Positions 1 through 11,196 of a stretch of 64,000 nucleotides of DNA are shown in pieces. Below the pieces are notes generated by a model. It worked only from the letters and a program-made list of their open reading frames with translations, did no database searches and was not told the origin of the DNA. The DNA is taken from positions 1 to 64,000 of the forward strand of contig JAQFWX010000051.1 of NCBI GenBank assembly GCA_027605045.1. The letters run 5' to 3'. How positions within the stretch are numbered: the stretch's first letter is position 1; each line of letters opens with the position of its first letter. The stretch comes from Phallus indusiatus. Lineage: Eukaryota; Basidiomycota; Agaricomycetes; Phallales; Phallaceae. Position numbers and translations under genes: made by a program.

Positions 1-961
1 GTGAGTCTATCCCATGATTTGATGCTACGCCTAAATTTAGCCTATCAAATAATAGATCATTTCTCAGGAAAACGCCGAGGCCAGCAATCAAGGGGAGAGG
101 GATGAGAACAGTACCTCCCACGCCTTGCCCATAAGCGTCCTTTTCAAAGCTGCAAAAGGCTTGTCACCTCCTTTGCGAAAACTTAGTTTAATAAAATCTC
201 GGCCTTGTCCTTCGGAGTTGGCAGGAGTTTCAGGGCGAGAAGTAGGAGCTGATTTGAGAGTACGAGAATGTTGAGATTGAGTTTCCAAGGGTGTTCCGCA
301 GATCTCGCATGCGCGGAGAGATGGATGGTTCAAAAATGTACAGGCTGTGCATGGTATTGGATCCTGTGTTGTTGGTGAAACAGCGCTAGTGGAAGCAGAC
401 ATGGCCTGCGGAATGTTTCCAGAATAAACGTTCTCTTTTTGTTTCGAGGTGGTGTTGGTGTAGCCACCGTGGACTGACGGGTGACTCCACAGAGATTACA
501 TTTGAGAATGGCCGTGCTGCCGAGAACTGGGGGTTCTTGTAATCGCAAACATCGCATACCCAACTTTCTACACGATCAGCGCTGTTATGGTTCTCGTTGC
601 TCGAAGATGCAGAAAAATAGATTGTGATTTTAGGCGATGACGTAAGAAAGCCGGTGTAGTAATCTGTCTGTGATACAGAAGCAAGACTGAAGACTATTGA
701 ATATTGGTCGGGCCTAACAGAATCGACGTAAATGAGGCGATGGGTGGTAACATGTACTGTCCCCGACTGGTGGTCTAGCGACTTTTGGTTTCTGAAATAA
801 ACCAAAGATCCGGTACAGCGGGAAAAAACAAAAGTAGTCAAACATTTCACGTACCCGTCATATAGTCCAACATTGTCTTGGGCAGCAACGACTGACTCGT
901 CTTCGTAGAGGAGCACTTGGACTGGCAAACTGCCATCGAACGGTCGTGCCAGACGTTGCAT
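1..961 (-). CDS. VPS36: Vps36, ESCRT-II subunit, N-terminal part (gene continues past the left edge)
   Basis: ESCRT-II subunit that binds ubiquitinated cargo and phosphoinositide on endosomes for sorting into multivesicular bodies. The proposed start is the ATG at 961 (MQRLARPFDG...), because homologues begin at this point. Exons as I read them: 855-961, 468-791, 115-405, and 1-41 (last one tentative), with introns of 62-73 nt. The GLUE domain is visible (VGLYDG, TTHRLIYVD, YYTGFLTSSPKITIYF). Two NZF zinc fingers are inserted in it, as in yeast Vps36: WVCDVCDYKNP...CNLCG and IPCTACTF...ACEICG, followed by FIKLSFRKGGDK. The first finger changes frame at a run of five G (529-533, plus strand); one extra base restores it. 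The C-terminal winged-helix half lies outside the window. Identity is confident; the last exon is not. Confidence 0.85.
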
Positions 962-1291
962 TTGGGACAAAGCTCGGGAGGTGGCCGGAAGAAATCCTGT
1001 TGATTTGAAATCATAATCCCAGGAGTATCTGTATCCACGACTATCCTGGAGAATATCCGGGATCATTTCTGAGATCTGCTTACGTGAGCTATTTTTCCCG
1101 ATGCCCGTCATGGTTTCATGTTTTGCAAGATGTGAAGAGGATGATTGGACTGGGAATATATCGCTAGTGGGAGAATTGGATCTCTTTCTTAAACTCCAAG
1201 GCTCCACACCTTTCTCTCTCTCGGGACCTCCCTTCCTTTCCTTCTTTTGACGTCCTCTTCCTCTTCCCGGGTCGTCTGGTGTGAGTGCATT
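962..1291. promoter_or_regulatory. Divergent intergenic promoter region
   Basis: About 330 bp separate the VPS36 start (minus) from the start of the membrane-protein gene (plus), so both promoters must lie here. I see pyrimidine-rich stretches around 1200-1260 but no clear TATA box for either gene. Confidence 0.35.
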
Positions 1292-3084
1292 ATGAAGTAT
1301 GGTCATTCCTCTTCGCTGTCCGATTCTGTCAATTTTGAAGCATTTTGTAGATTTACACTCTTCTTATCGCTGCTATCGTTGTCTTCGCTATGGGATCTAT
1401 CAATTGCCGTGCTTTTGAACAACACCTATGATGATTCCAGCCCGGCAATTGTTTATCAACCCGCCTCACACTGGTTTTTGGATGGTAGTTCTGCGTGTTT
1501 ACAGTGTCCTAATCCCGACATGGCAATGAATCATACGTATCACTTCGGAACGCACTTTGTACCCCCAGACGCAGACGACGGTCCAGCGGACACTGCTGTA
1601 ACAAGTTCCACTACCCAAGATCCTGACGCAGGTCCTAACGACGACGCAAATGGGCAACCAGATGGCGACGAGCACAATGGTGGTGATAACGGTGGAATGG
1701 ATGGAGGCGGGAAGGGTAAAGGTAAAGGAGGAGGAAAGAGAAACTTCAGAAGACGTTTGCAAAGAAGGGATGATTCAGATGATCCGGGCTTTGTTGACAC
1801 ACCCGTCAATGCAACTTTAACATTCAATGGTATGTTTCTTATTATTCCATTCCACTTTCTCTCTTGTCTCTTCTCTTCTTGTCGTTTAATGCGAAAGAAA
1901 ACAGGGACTGGTGTTTACGTTTACTGCATCATACCCGTTCAAAGGGGCAACGATCCCACCAACCCTTTCGTTACGAACATGACGTTTACCCTCGACGGAG
2001 TGGCCAAAAACTTCACTCAGACATATCCCACAAGCGCGACACCGCAGTTCAGCTTCTCTCAACTGGTCTTTTCGAGCTCTAATCTCACTAATGAAGAACA
2101 CACCCTCGTGATCAGGCCTCTGCTTGGCTCGATGATCATGCTCGATTCTATCAACATTACGGCCGACAGCAGCGATATTTCAAGTCAAAACAACACCAGT
2201 CCAACCACTTCCTCCTCAAAGTAGGTATTTTTCGTTCGTTCCCTCAGGAACACCAAACGTGCTTATTATTCATAAAACGCAAAGGAAACCCACCAAAAAG
2301 GACGTGGAAACGTTTGCCATTGCTATTGGGTCTACAACTGGTGTCCTAGCTGTCTTATCGTTCATTGTAGCAGCTAATATCTATACCGTCGCCGACGTAG
2401 CGCTAAACGAGAAAAATCACGCGAAGCTCAGGAAGAATCATTACGCCCAGAAATGCGCGGTCCGCAGCCATTCGTACCCCGCTACTTCCCAGGAACTACC
2501 ATCACCTCACAATCACGGTCACAATCACAATTGCAATCAAGCAATGTATCGGCTTCACTGGCGGTTGATTCCAGTGTTAGTCGAAGGAGCAGTCAATCTT
2601 CGCTCGGACCATCTCATGGATTAAACTATCCGCTCGCACCCGAAATCCCTTCTTATTCATCTGTTGCACCCTCTATTACTGAAATACGACCCCCACTCCC
2701 TATTTCTATTGCTCTACGAGCACCCGTTGTGCGGTTGCTCGACAACGACGACGACGTCGTTCCCCGTCCTACCAAGAAGTAGGGCAAACGGCTCTCTTAT
2801 CCTCGCCAGTCTTCGGCACACAACCAGCTCCTTCATTTACGGAGCTACCTTCTCCCACGCGGCACCCACTGATATTATCTTCTTCTGAAGTCGCCTCTTT
2901 GGAAGATGATCCAGAGACAGAGACAGAGACAGAGACAGAACCGATTACTCATCTTGCCTCGCGTTTGTCAGGCATTCCGCTGATCATCGAAGATGATAGC
3001 GATGCAACAACGCCCGAAAGAACAGCGAGCTCGATATCATTACACAGAACTAGATCAAATACCGGTGATGGGCCACCAAGATGA
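1292..3084 (+). CDS. Secreted/anchored single-pass membrane protein of Agaricomycete sensor-like type
   Basis: Function unknown. An N-terminal hydrophobic stretch (FTLFLSLLSLSSLWDLSIA) looks like a signal peptide. The ectodomain carries the basidiomycete pattern DSSPAIVYQP...WFLDGS...C..C, then GVYVYCIIPV, TFTLDGV, LVFSS and HTLVIRP, with N-glycosylation sites and a Gly/Asp-rich insert. A membrane helix follows (FAIAIGSTTGVLAVLSFIVAA), then a basic anchor and a Ser/Pro-rich cytoplasmic tail. Exons: 1292-1829, 1905-2220, 2285-3084. The last exon needs +1 base near 2386 (to reach RRRRSAKREKS) and again at the C run 2762-2765 (giving ...VVPPSYQEVGQ); both look like single lost C bases. Start chosen at the ATG just before the signal peptide. 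Membership in this common mushroom family is fairly sure; its role is not. Confidence 0.65.
2914..2939 (+). repeat. GAGACA microsatellite inside the coding exon
   Basis: About four tandem GAGACA units code for an alternating Glu-Thr run in the cytoplasmic tail of the membrane protein. Being a multiple of three, length changes would not shift the frame. Confidence 0.7.
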
Positions 3085-5785
3085 ACTTCTTTCTGGTTGG
3101 CAGGCACCATTTCCACACACGCACGTCGATATCTCGTTGATTCGTGTTCTTAATTTCTTATTTTGTGTATTTAAGTACGTTCTATTTCCTCCAAACAAAC
3201 GTCTCCAACGCTCTTTATATCAAAATATCTTCTAATCGCCGCTTCTGTTCTGCTCCTATCCGAACTCTATTGTAGTATCCCACAACCTTTTCTTGCCTGC
3301 ATGACATCTCCGCATCGATCTAATGTACACGGACTGTTTTAGATGAGATCTAGAAAAAGAACAAAACATTGCTTATGCGAACAAAAAGAAAATGTTCCGA
3401 GAAGGACCTAAATCGTCCCCCCACGGGTCGCGAAATATTAGACCGCGTCCACCCGGACCACCGTATCCGAAGACATATAGCACCTCTACGATTCGTCTGC
3501 TTATATGTGCCCAATCGTGTTTTTATCATTACACAGGTGTCATAAGAATGGGTCAGCTTGTCGACCTTGGGCCCCACGCAGCCTGCTTCTCATTGGCCAA
3601 CCCGATGCTGCGGTCCATATTAAGAGCCACAAGCGCGCCCCTGTGATAATCTAAGCTAAATTGCGTACAGGTGATGATAATGCTCGGTCGTCTGTTGGAG
3701 GACACGCCAGTCGGCACTGCTTGTCGTCGGGGCTTGTTGAAAAAAGCGTCAAAATTAAGGTAGCCAATCTCGCTTTTCTCATTTGATCTCTTTGTTCACG
3801 AAAATTGTTCAACTTCCTTTTTGGGTCGTCGAATGAATTAACAATGTCAATTTGATGGATTATGCAATGCCAATATGCCATATCAGATTTCGTCGTGGTT
3901 GAAAATTAGGTGAAGATACTGATGTTAGCGTTCTGTATGTTTTTTTCTTTTCTTAGACCAGCCTACGGGAGAAGACCTAATTGCACTTTTACACAGAAAA
4001 TCATGATTCTTTATGTCTGATGAGCTGCCAGTTTCCTGACTTTATGGTCAGGCTACACCGTGCGTCAGCGGTGTTTGATTCATATTCAACCCGGTCCCAA
4101 AGCAAGGGAAAATGAGCCGCAACGGTCTTTTAGTTTTCTTTTCAAATGGATGATTGGGCGAATGGAGATATTTCTAACTTTGACAGTTGGGGATATTCTT
4201 CACGAACAACAAGTCCCCTCAGCTCCGGATACTTTACTATTATCAACATCACGGTATCATTGTTTGGATCATCGACCCTATTATAAACTAATACCAGCAC
4301 CACACTTCGGGTAGTCGTTTGATATTATACACTTGCCTGACCATCGACGATTCCATATAGAATAGGCACTGGACTCAAAATAACACCGGCTGTCACTGGC
4401 TGCCAACGTGCCAGTGTAGCACTGGTTTACCGATCGCAGCAGCAGCTTTACGAGAGGAACTTTTTTTCTTCCAGGAATGCTATTCCAAGTTGTCGCTAAC
4501 AAGTCTAGACGACATTTGGCAACTGATCGGATATATGAAGGGGAGAATAAGGCTTCCTTTGCTTCTTCAGCGGACGATCCACGGAGAAGGTCAACTTGGC
4601 GACAGTTGAGCTCCATCGGCATCTGGAGCTCAAGATGGAACTTGAAGACCCCGGTACAATCAGAGATATGAACACTGAACACTGAGTCCATATATCTGAC
4701 TCGACGTGGTTTCAAAGACGCCGTGCTATAGCCTGCCGTGTCACCCAAACAATTTTTAGGTGAGATATAAACTCCTCTTCGGAATTGAACGAATCGAAGA
4801 ACTAAAAGAGGAGGGGCCAGGTTTCACGCATGAAGAACACTTGCGCCTCCTTCTATCAACAAACAATAAATTACTGTGCGGTGTTCAAGATATTGCCAAG
4901 ACTTTCCTCCCAATCTCGAGAAAGAGGTTCGTATCGCAACGCGATTGACACTGATAGACAACGCCGCAGCACTCAAATTTCTGCGCATTCGTATCTTTCC
5001 ACGGAGAGGTTTGATTCCGATCGATCAGCCAGTGAGATCAGTGACAATGCGCATCGCAAAAGCACTATCTGATTAGACTGATGAATTTCTTCCATTAGAA
5101 TCAACTAAACCAAAGCGCAACCTCACTAGAACCCCAGAGAAATGTTTTAAAAGACTGACTGCCACTTCAGCATTTCCGTGTCAATGGTGCCACTGTTGGC
5201 GACCTTCTGTTTTTCCTGAAGTCCTTTATAAGTTGAACAAGCCGAAACTTTCTCCGAAAATATGTTTTTACAATTAGTCCATTGACAGTGTTCCTGACCC
5301 ATTTGAATTAGTTTATGTCCGAGACCATTCATTCTTCCGAGAAATTAATAAGGTGGCATTTGAGCAGCGTCGCCTCCGTTCACCTTCCCTAAACATAATA
5401 TAATCTGTAAACACAATTGTTTAAAGTCTATTTTGGATTATATAAAAATATCAAGGCTTATTGGTGGCAATATGTATCGAATTCAGGCCTCACACGAGCG
5501 GACCGCGTTGACAACGCATATCGACATCTCCGGAGAAATGAATGCCTGCAATATTGCCGTTTTGTCTTGGCTCAGGTCTGCATCTCAGATTTGTCAGAGA
5601 ATGTAAAAATATACCACAGCCACTAAAGTTGCACTTAGCACGCTAGAAGCTATTTCGGTCACACAGCACCGGTGTCCCCGGAAGAATGAAGAGAAACACC
5701 AGCAAAAGACGTATGTTATTGAAAGTTCATAGCATCATGATTTTACAAAAAAAAATGCAACTCCCGCTGCGAAGCTACCAAACCT
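3085..5785. other. Long intergenic stretch, no gene recognised
   Basis: No open frame here shows a family motif or codon continuity. A 155-codon minus-strand frame (4281-4748) and short plus-strand frames at 4760-5076 (one contains GVQDIAKTFLPISRK) are unrecognised. The latter could be remains of a degraded gene read in two frames. The region also holds the 3' ends of the flanking convergent genes. Confidence 0.4.
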
Positions 5786-8219
5786 TCAGATCGGCGCTTG
5801 ACACCCAAAAGAAGTAGCCGAACCAGTCCTTTTAAAGGTCGCGATTATACCTTCAATAGAAGAGAAGGATCCTAATCCGGCAGTTGCAAGGGCAGCCATT
5901 CCAAGGAATATGTTCAAGGTGTTGAGCCACCACCGCCTGGAAAATCCTCTCCTCCATCGGGACCAGTTCCTCCACGTGTCGTGTCGTAGCTCATTGACGT
6001 CAACACCTGGTGTATATTCAGGTTGGCCTCGGATGGCATCTCGCTGGATTATGAAGCCGGTGTATAATATAGGTGGGAAGGTATATGAGAATTGAAGGAT
6101 ACACAGTGCAGCTAATGTACATTAGAAACCGTGTTTTGTTCTGAAAGATAGCACTTACCCACTAGACCTGTTCAATATACGAGGGTTGGTGAGTTATCCG
6201 GCATACCCGAAAAACACTAATACTTACTGCTGACGTTGGAAATTTGGGGAATGGATGATGAAATAATAAAAGCAAGGATCCAATAGGAAATAACCAGTAC
6301 TGTCCACAGGATTCGTCCAGAGCGGCTAAGCAATTTAGGTCCATGGAAAAGATCTTCCACAATAGTAGCATAGACAACCTGAAAAACCAACCTTCAAGAA
6401 CAACGGCTGATAAAAAGACATCATAACTTACCTTTATTCCTATATTCCCGTAGAGTGCACCGACAATTAAACCAGGGATCAATACAAGAACATTTCCGGC
6501 TGTCTGGAGGCCGAATTTAGATATTCCTTGATTCGCGGGATTGATGGTAAACTGTCCTTGAAATGCATATACGTAAATTCCGAATACCATATAGATTGTG
6601 ACAATAACAAGCTATATACAAGACGAAGAAGATAAATCGTCAATAATCAATCGTGTCCACAGCAAGAAAGGTAGTGCTCACTTGTGCACAGATCATTGCT
6701 TTCCAGAAATCAAATGGACGCTTCATTTCCGCCATGAGCTCAATGAAAAGCATAGCACCCCTTTCTCAGAGATGAGCTATGGATCACCTTGATTGGGGAT
6801 GTGCACATACCCATATGAAACAACCTTGAATGAATTTTAGTACCCAGTCTCACTGAAATAACTTCTTAAACATACTATTTGCATTACACCGACCAATTGA
6901 GGGGCAAACGGCTGGTTAATAATTGCCTTGACGATAACAGGGCCGGGGGATACACCATTTTGCACCATGGCGGCGAGGAAGTTCGGGGGAGAATGAGCAA
7001 TCGCAGCCCTATCAATCACAGTCAATATAGAAACCATTTTGATAAATATCGACGTTACATCGTTAGAATAATTGCCAGAATGTTGATCCATATGGCAGAA
7101 TGGGCGACAACTGTTGGTGAAGCTCAAACGGTGAGATGATATGCGTCGGTGATATACCACATACTTCCAAAATTCTTAAGGGATCTAATTTGACCTAGAC
7201 ACATTCCCAAAACCATCCAGATAACTGTGAGAACCGAGAAGCAAACCTAGGATAATTTTACGTGTAGTTGAAGAAAATAAAATGAAGCAAGGATACGTAC
7301 ACGACCCTTCGTAATTTGTGAAAGACCTTGGGCGTTTCTGCAAGTAATAAGAACATGAATATATTATGCGAGAAACTGAGTAAAAACCAACGGACGCAAT
7401 AATGATCAATGCAACTAGAAATATTAACTGAAGACATTGGAGGATATTGACAAAATGTCGGGCATATTTCCCGAAAATCCGACCCGTTAGGTCACTGTAT
7501 GTTTTGATAGGGTATTCGTACGAGTCAAGATTGATATACATATGCCATAATTGCAGGCCGGCGTAGAAAGCGATAATACCCAAGGAGACGTTGAGCAAAC
7601 CACCGGATACGATTCCTTTTCGATACAAACGCATCATAAACCAAAATCAAATTGCGCGTTTAGATTGGTTAACTAACCGACTTGCGAGAACGCCCAGCCA
7701 GTGGAGAAGGGTCCGAGGATACTATATAAAGTTAAGTCAGGTCAGGATACCAGATATCGAAATCAAGGCCGAAGTACTCCGTCGTGATAAGATAAAATAC
7801 GCTAACCCAAGCCGCAGTACGAAACGCACGTTGAGCCATTCGTTTTTCCTCCTCGGATACGGTACTAGAAAGGTGCGGAATGTGCCTAGACGACGGTTTC
7901 TCGATATCAATGTCAGAGTGAATTTCGCTGCCAGAAGTTGGGGGTTTAGGGGCAAATATTCTCGTCATGAAGGTATTCCTTTGAGCCTCAGGGACATTGA
8001 ACATATCATCTTCTCTCAAGCGCTGCAAAGCCGCATAGTGAAGCAACGCTTCAAAACTCGGTGTTCCTGAAAGACAATCTATGCATTCTGTGTTTTCGAG
8101 ATTGCTAGAGAACTAAATTTACCTTCTAGTACAACAACCTCTGCACTGTCGCCGACATTATCGCCTTTGTTGGTAGAGTTGTCATCAGTCTTGAAAGTAT
8201 CGTTCAGACTGTTTGTCAT
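5786..8219 (-). CDS. Amino-acid transporter, AAAP/Aa_trans family
   Basis: Plasma-membrane or vacuolar amino-acid permease of the Aa_trans type (neutral amino-acid transporter group of fungi). I joined 14 exons: 8123-8219, 7778-8066, 7678-7721, 7396-7615, 7301-7337, 7165-7246, 7059-7110, 6876-7008, 6811-6824, 6682-6760, 6432-6611, 6228-6378, 6159-6167, 5786-6111. The sum is 1713 nt, 570 residues, in frame throughout. A cytosolic N-terminus (~140 residues) precedes about 11 helices. Recognisable stretches: TTDILGPFSTGWAFSQVG, IIIANAQGLSQITKG, GQIRSLKNFG, SYGGAMLFIELMAEMKRP, VYAFQGQFT, LVAALCILQFSYTFPP. Exons of 14 and 9 nt are needed for continuity. All introns are GT-AG (47-70 nt). Substrate is not determinable from sequence. 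Confidence 0.88.
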
Positions 8220-9617
8220 GTCAAAAAAGCTTGAGAGGGATCTGACCGTTTGTACCACGATTTATATCCAAAAGTCATGTGCCCGTAACGTTTGTACGTG
8301 TTTAATGTGATTGGTGTGCCGGATCTCATATCTGAACAAGTTTCAAATTATGAGTGGCTATCGAATAACAGGTGGCCAATGTTCCTTCACTATTCCTTTA
8401 TCGCCATTCGTTTAACGTGAAATCGATCTAACAATTGACGCTTCTGCCTGTATTCGAATTCCCGAGCAATGTCATGTCGTAACTGATAATCGATGCGTCT
8501 TCCTCTGCTAACAGGGTCCTCGTAAGCCCTTAATATATTAAACGAATATTTCAAACACACTGGTTTACGCGTCTCACGGCGTCAACTGGGATGACAGAAC
8601 TTTAATCGTGAATTTGCTTATTCCATTTAGTGAGATCGCGTGAGATGAACTGAGACGATAACTCATTACCGTCGAATGACCGCACCTTTTTTACTATCTC
8701 CGGCAGCTCGGGTAGTTTATGATGCATTTGGTTAACCCACCCTGCGAACTTATACTCCAAAGGGAGGGAGGTCTAGTCCATCGAATTGCTGAAGCCCGTT
8801 ACAGCTGCTAGTGCATCACCTGACGGAAGCTCGTCCAATGACAACAATGCAACTTTTATTCGTATTCGGCATTCTACTAAGAAACAGACAAACGCATAAG
8901 CCAAAAATCCTCGGTATGGAAGGAACGGACAAATTCTTACCCGGATATCCATTTGTTTTGAGTGTGAAAGTGATATTGCTTATGAGCGCCCGATGTTTCG
9001 GGGCTCTCGATGTTCGATTCACGCGTTGCGCAGGTTGTCTGCTATTTTTACTTTAGACATTGATAGTCCGTCAGTTGAATTGTCAACGATGCGAATTTGA
9101 TTGCTTACCAAATGACTAGATAGGATGAGAACTATTTCTTGGCGAACCGAAGACAAGAAGAAGCACGATGTATCAGCGGAAAGCTCCCACCATGATCTAC
9201 CACGGTAGTTATGCACTTAAACTAAGAGTCTGCCGTCTGTAAATCACATACTTATGCAGACTTATTAACTTGAGGGCAACCGTGAATAAATATGGTAAGG
9301 AATGCATGATTGAGGTGGATGAATTCACATGTTTCCCCTGTCATCGCGTCATCAACACGCAGATTGTTGCTCCAGTTAGGCTAGGTTAGGCTGTCGGTTC
9401 CTTCAATCATGTGCACCGGTTTTTGCCGTAATAAATTCGTGGGAGTAAGACGACACATTTGAAGGTAAAAGCTTGTAGAAGTAGGTCTGTGTCTGTGTGA
9501 AGTCAATTCAAACCGTCTCCACTGCGAAGAGACTCTTTAAGGTAACACTCGTGACAGTGACGACCGTGTGACGTTGACATTGCGCCGGAAATTCGCGGAG
9601 TCCCAAATCACACAAGG
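8220..9617. other. Divergent intergenic region
   Basis: Holds the upstream regions of the transporter (minus) and the Fmp46-like gene (plus). The open frames at 8811-9056 and 9019-9216 show no family features. A small direct repeat (TTAGGCTAGGTTAGGC) lies near 9375. Nothing else stands out. Confidence 0.4.
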
Positions 9618-10197
9618 ATGGCTTTCAGATTTCACCGTGGTTTGCCAAACATTTCCATTTTGCATGTCTATTTTTTATTGCTTTGATTCCCACTGACTTT
9701 ATAAGTAGCCATTCGCCTGCTTCTCCGCCCTCTCTTCAAGCACTCAAGCTCCTACAAGCAGCAAAGACTGGACCTTATCCTCCGTCTTCCAACAAATCAC
9801 TTGAGTTCGATCTTGAAGTTGTTGAGGATACACCAACAGCAGACCAACTCTCCACTATATTAAACTATACCAAACAATCTTTTGGATCATTGCTTTCTGC
9901 TCATCCTTCCAGCTCGAGCCCTTTGTCCGAACGACCAAGTACGATTAGAGCACTGCATGACGTCTTTCGCAAGTATCCCAAAGCAATGAAATGGCCTGTG
10001 GTTGTAAATTGTGAGGATCTGGCCTCTTGTTAATCAATCTATCAGCTTACTTTACTCCAATGACAGGGGATGATGGACAGGTAGCAGTTGGGGATGTAGA
10101 GGGTGTCAAGGGCATCTTAGAAAGCTTACGTCGCAAAAGAGACGGTGAAGAACCGGGCGAACCAGAAATCCAGAACCCAAAAGGATGGTTTAGTTGA
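9618..10197 (+). CDS. Fmp46-like mitochondrial thioredoxin-fold protein (DUF1687 type)
   Basis: Small putative redox protein of the fungal Fmp46 family, expected in mitochondria. Exons 9618-9661, 9709-10010 and 10067-10197 give 158 residues. The N-terminus reads MAFRFHRGLPNISIFHSPAS followed by SLQALKLLQAA, the usual start of the family; the middle has LEFDLEVVEDTPTADQLSTI and the end VVVNWDDGQVAVGDVEGVKG. The first junction only works in frame with a GC donor (GCATGT at 9662) and AG acceptor at 9708; the 47-nt intron contains a good branch-like CTGAC. The second intron is ordinary GT-AG. A few-residue basic/hydrophobic start would fit a mitochondrial presequence. Family identity is fairly sure; enzymatic activity is unproven for the family. 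Confidence 0.78.
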
Positions 10198-11196
10198 GAG
10201 ATGAGAGATAATGTGTGTAATGGTTTCACTGTACTTATAAATGGACAATAGGATTGAGCTTGTGTACAAATCAGATGCCGGTATACTCAGATCGACTAAA
10301 TCCACACTCTGCGTAGAGACCGCTCATGGAACATCAGCTCTTCGATTTACTTTCATATTTCCGTCGAATATGGTTCCAAATCAATGTAATTTTTTTGACA
10401 GATACGGAATTTTGAAACCTTGTAAAGGCGTGTATAACCCGTGCTTATTGTCCTTCAGGTTTCCCTAAGTCGGACCGTGGACCTTACAGAAACACAATGT
10501 GTATTATTACAAATACAGAGCGGTGTTTGTCTTGTAACTAGGACTTAATCCCATAAGTGTCGAAGTTGCGAGAGGTGTGATAATATGGGCCAGGCTGCCT
10601 GGGAATTCTTCTCATCGGGCGCAGGTATACCAATAATCCAGGAAGCGTACATATGTCTTTCTCGTAGGTTGAAAGAGGTAGAATGGAAGAACACTTTGCG
10701 TTTGTTTTCCAGATTCGCTATGGGCAAGCTAAAGCTTGAAACGAATATTCATTATATTGTTACATACGCTACAGTGTACTCCACTCATTACATTTAGATG
10801 TGCCCCATAACCAGCAAATAGCAATTAGAAACATAGAAAAAGCGACGAAAGTTAGACGATCATATATATAGATATATGCATGCACAGGAGGAACGATAGA
10901 GAGCTGTATTAATCTTCACACATGCAACTGAATGTCACTATGGCCCTGTCTTAGGAAGTCAACACAGCGACGTTTTTCGCAGCTGTGGCGTAGTTAAGAT
11001 GGAATGTAGTGACTCAATGTTTTCCAAACGGACAGTTACTATACACTCATGTTGTGAATAACAATGTTCCGTTTGTCCAGAAGCATACGAGTTGATTAAA
11101 TTGCTGGTCATCGTGAGGATCAGCTCATGCATGTGGAATCGAAGAGTTTGCCAAACGTACTGTTTATTCAATGATGCGTATGCATGCGGAGCTTGT
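10198..11196. other. Convergent intergenic region
   Basis: Lies between the 3' ends of the Fmp46-like gene and the first DUF6533 gene. It is AT-rich with a short TA-rich run near 10861-10880. No coding signal. Confidence 0.4.

Noticed and set aside
88..402. Separate small zinc-finger gene
   Set aside because: It continues in frame with the upstream VPS36 exons after a 62-nt intron, so it is part of that gene.
4281..4748. 155-codon minus-strand frame
   Set aside because: No motif, and no supporting splice context or neighbour; kept only as a note in the intergenic entry.
9375..9392. Telomere-like TTAGG repeats
   Set aside because: Only two irregular TTAGGC units, in a gene-rich region.
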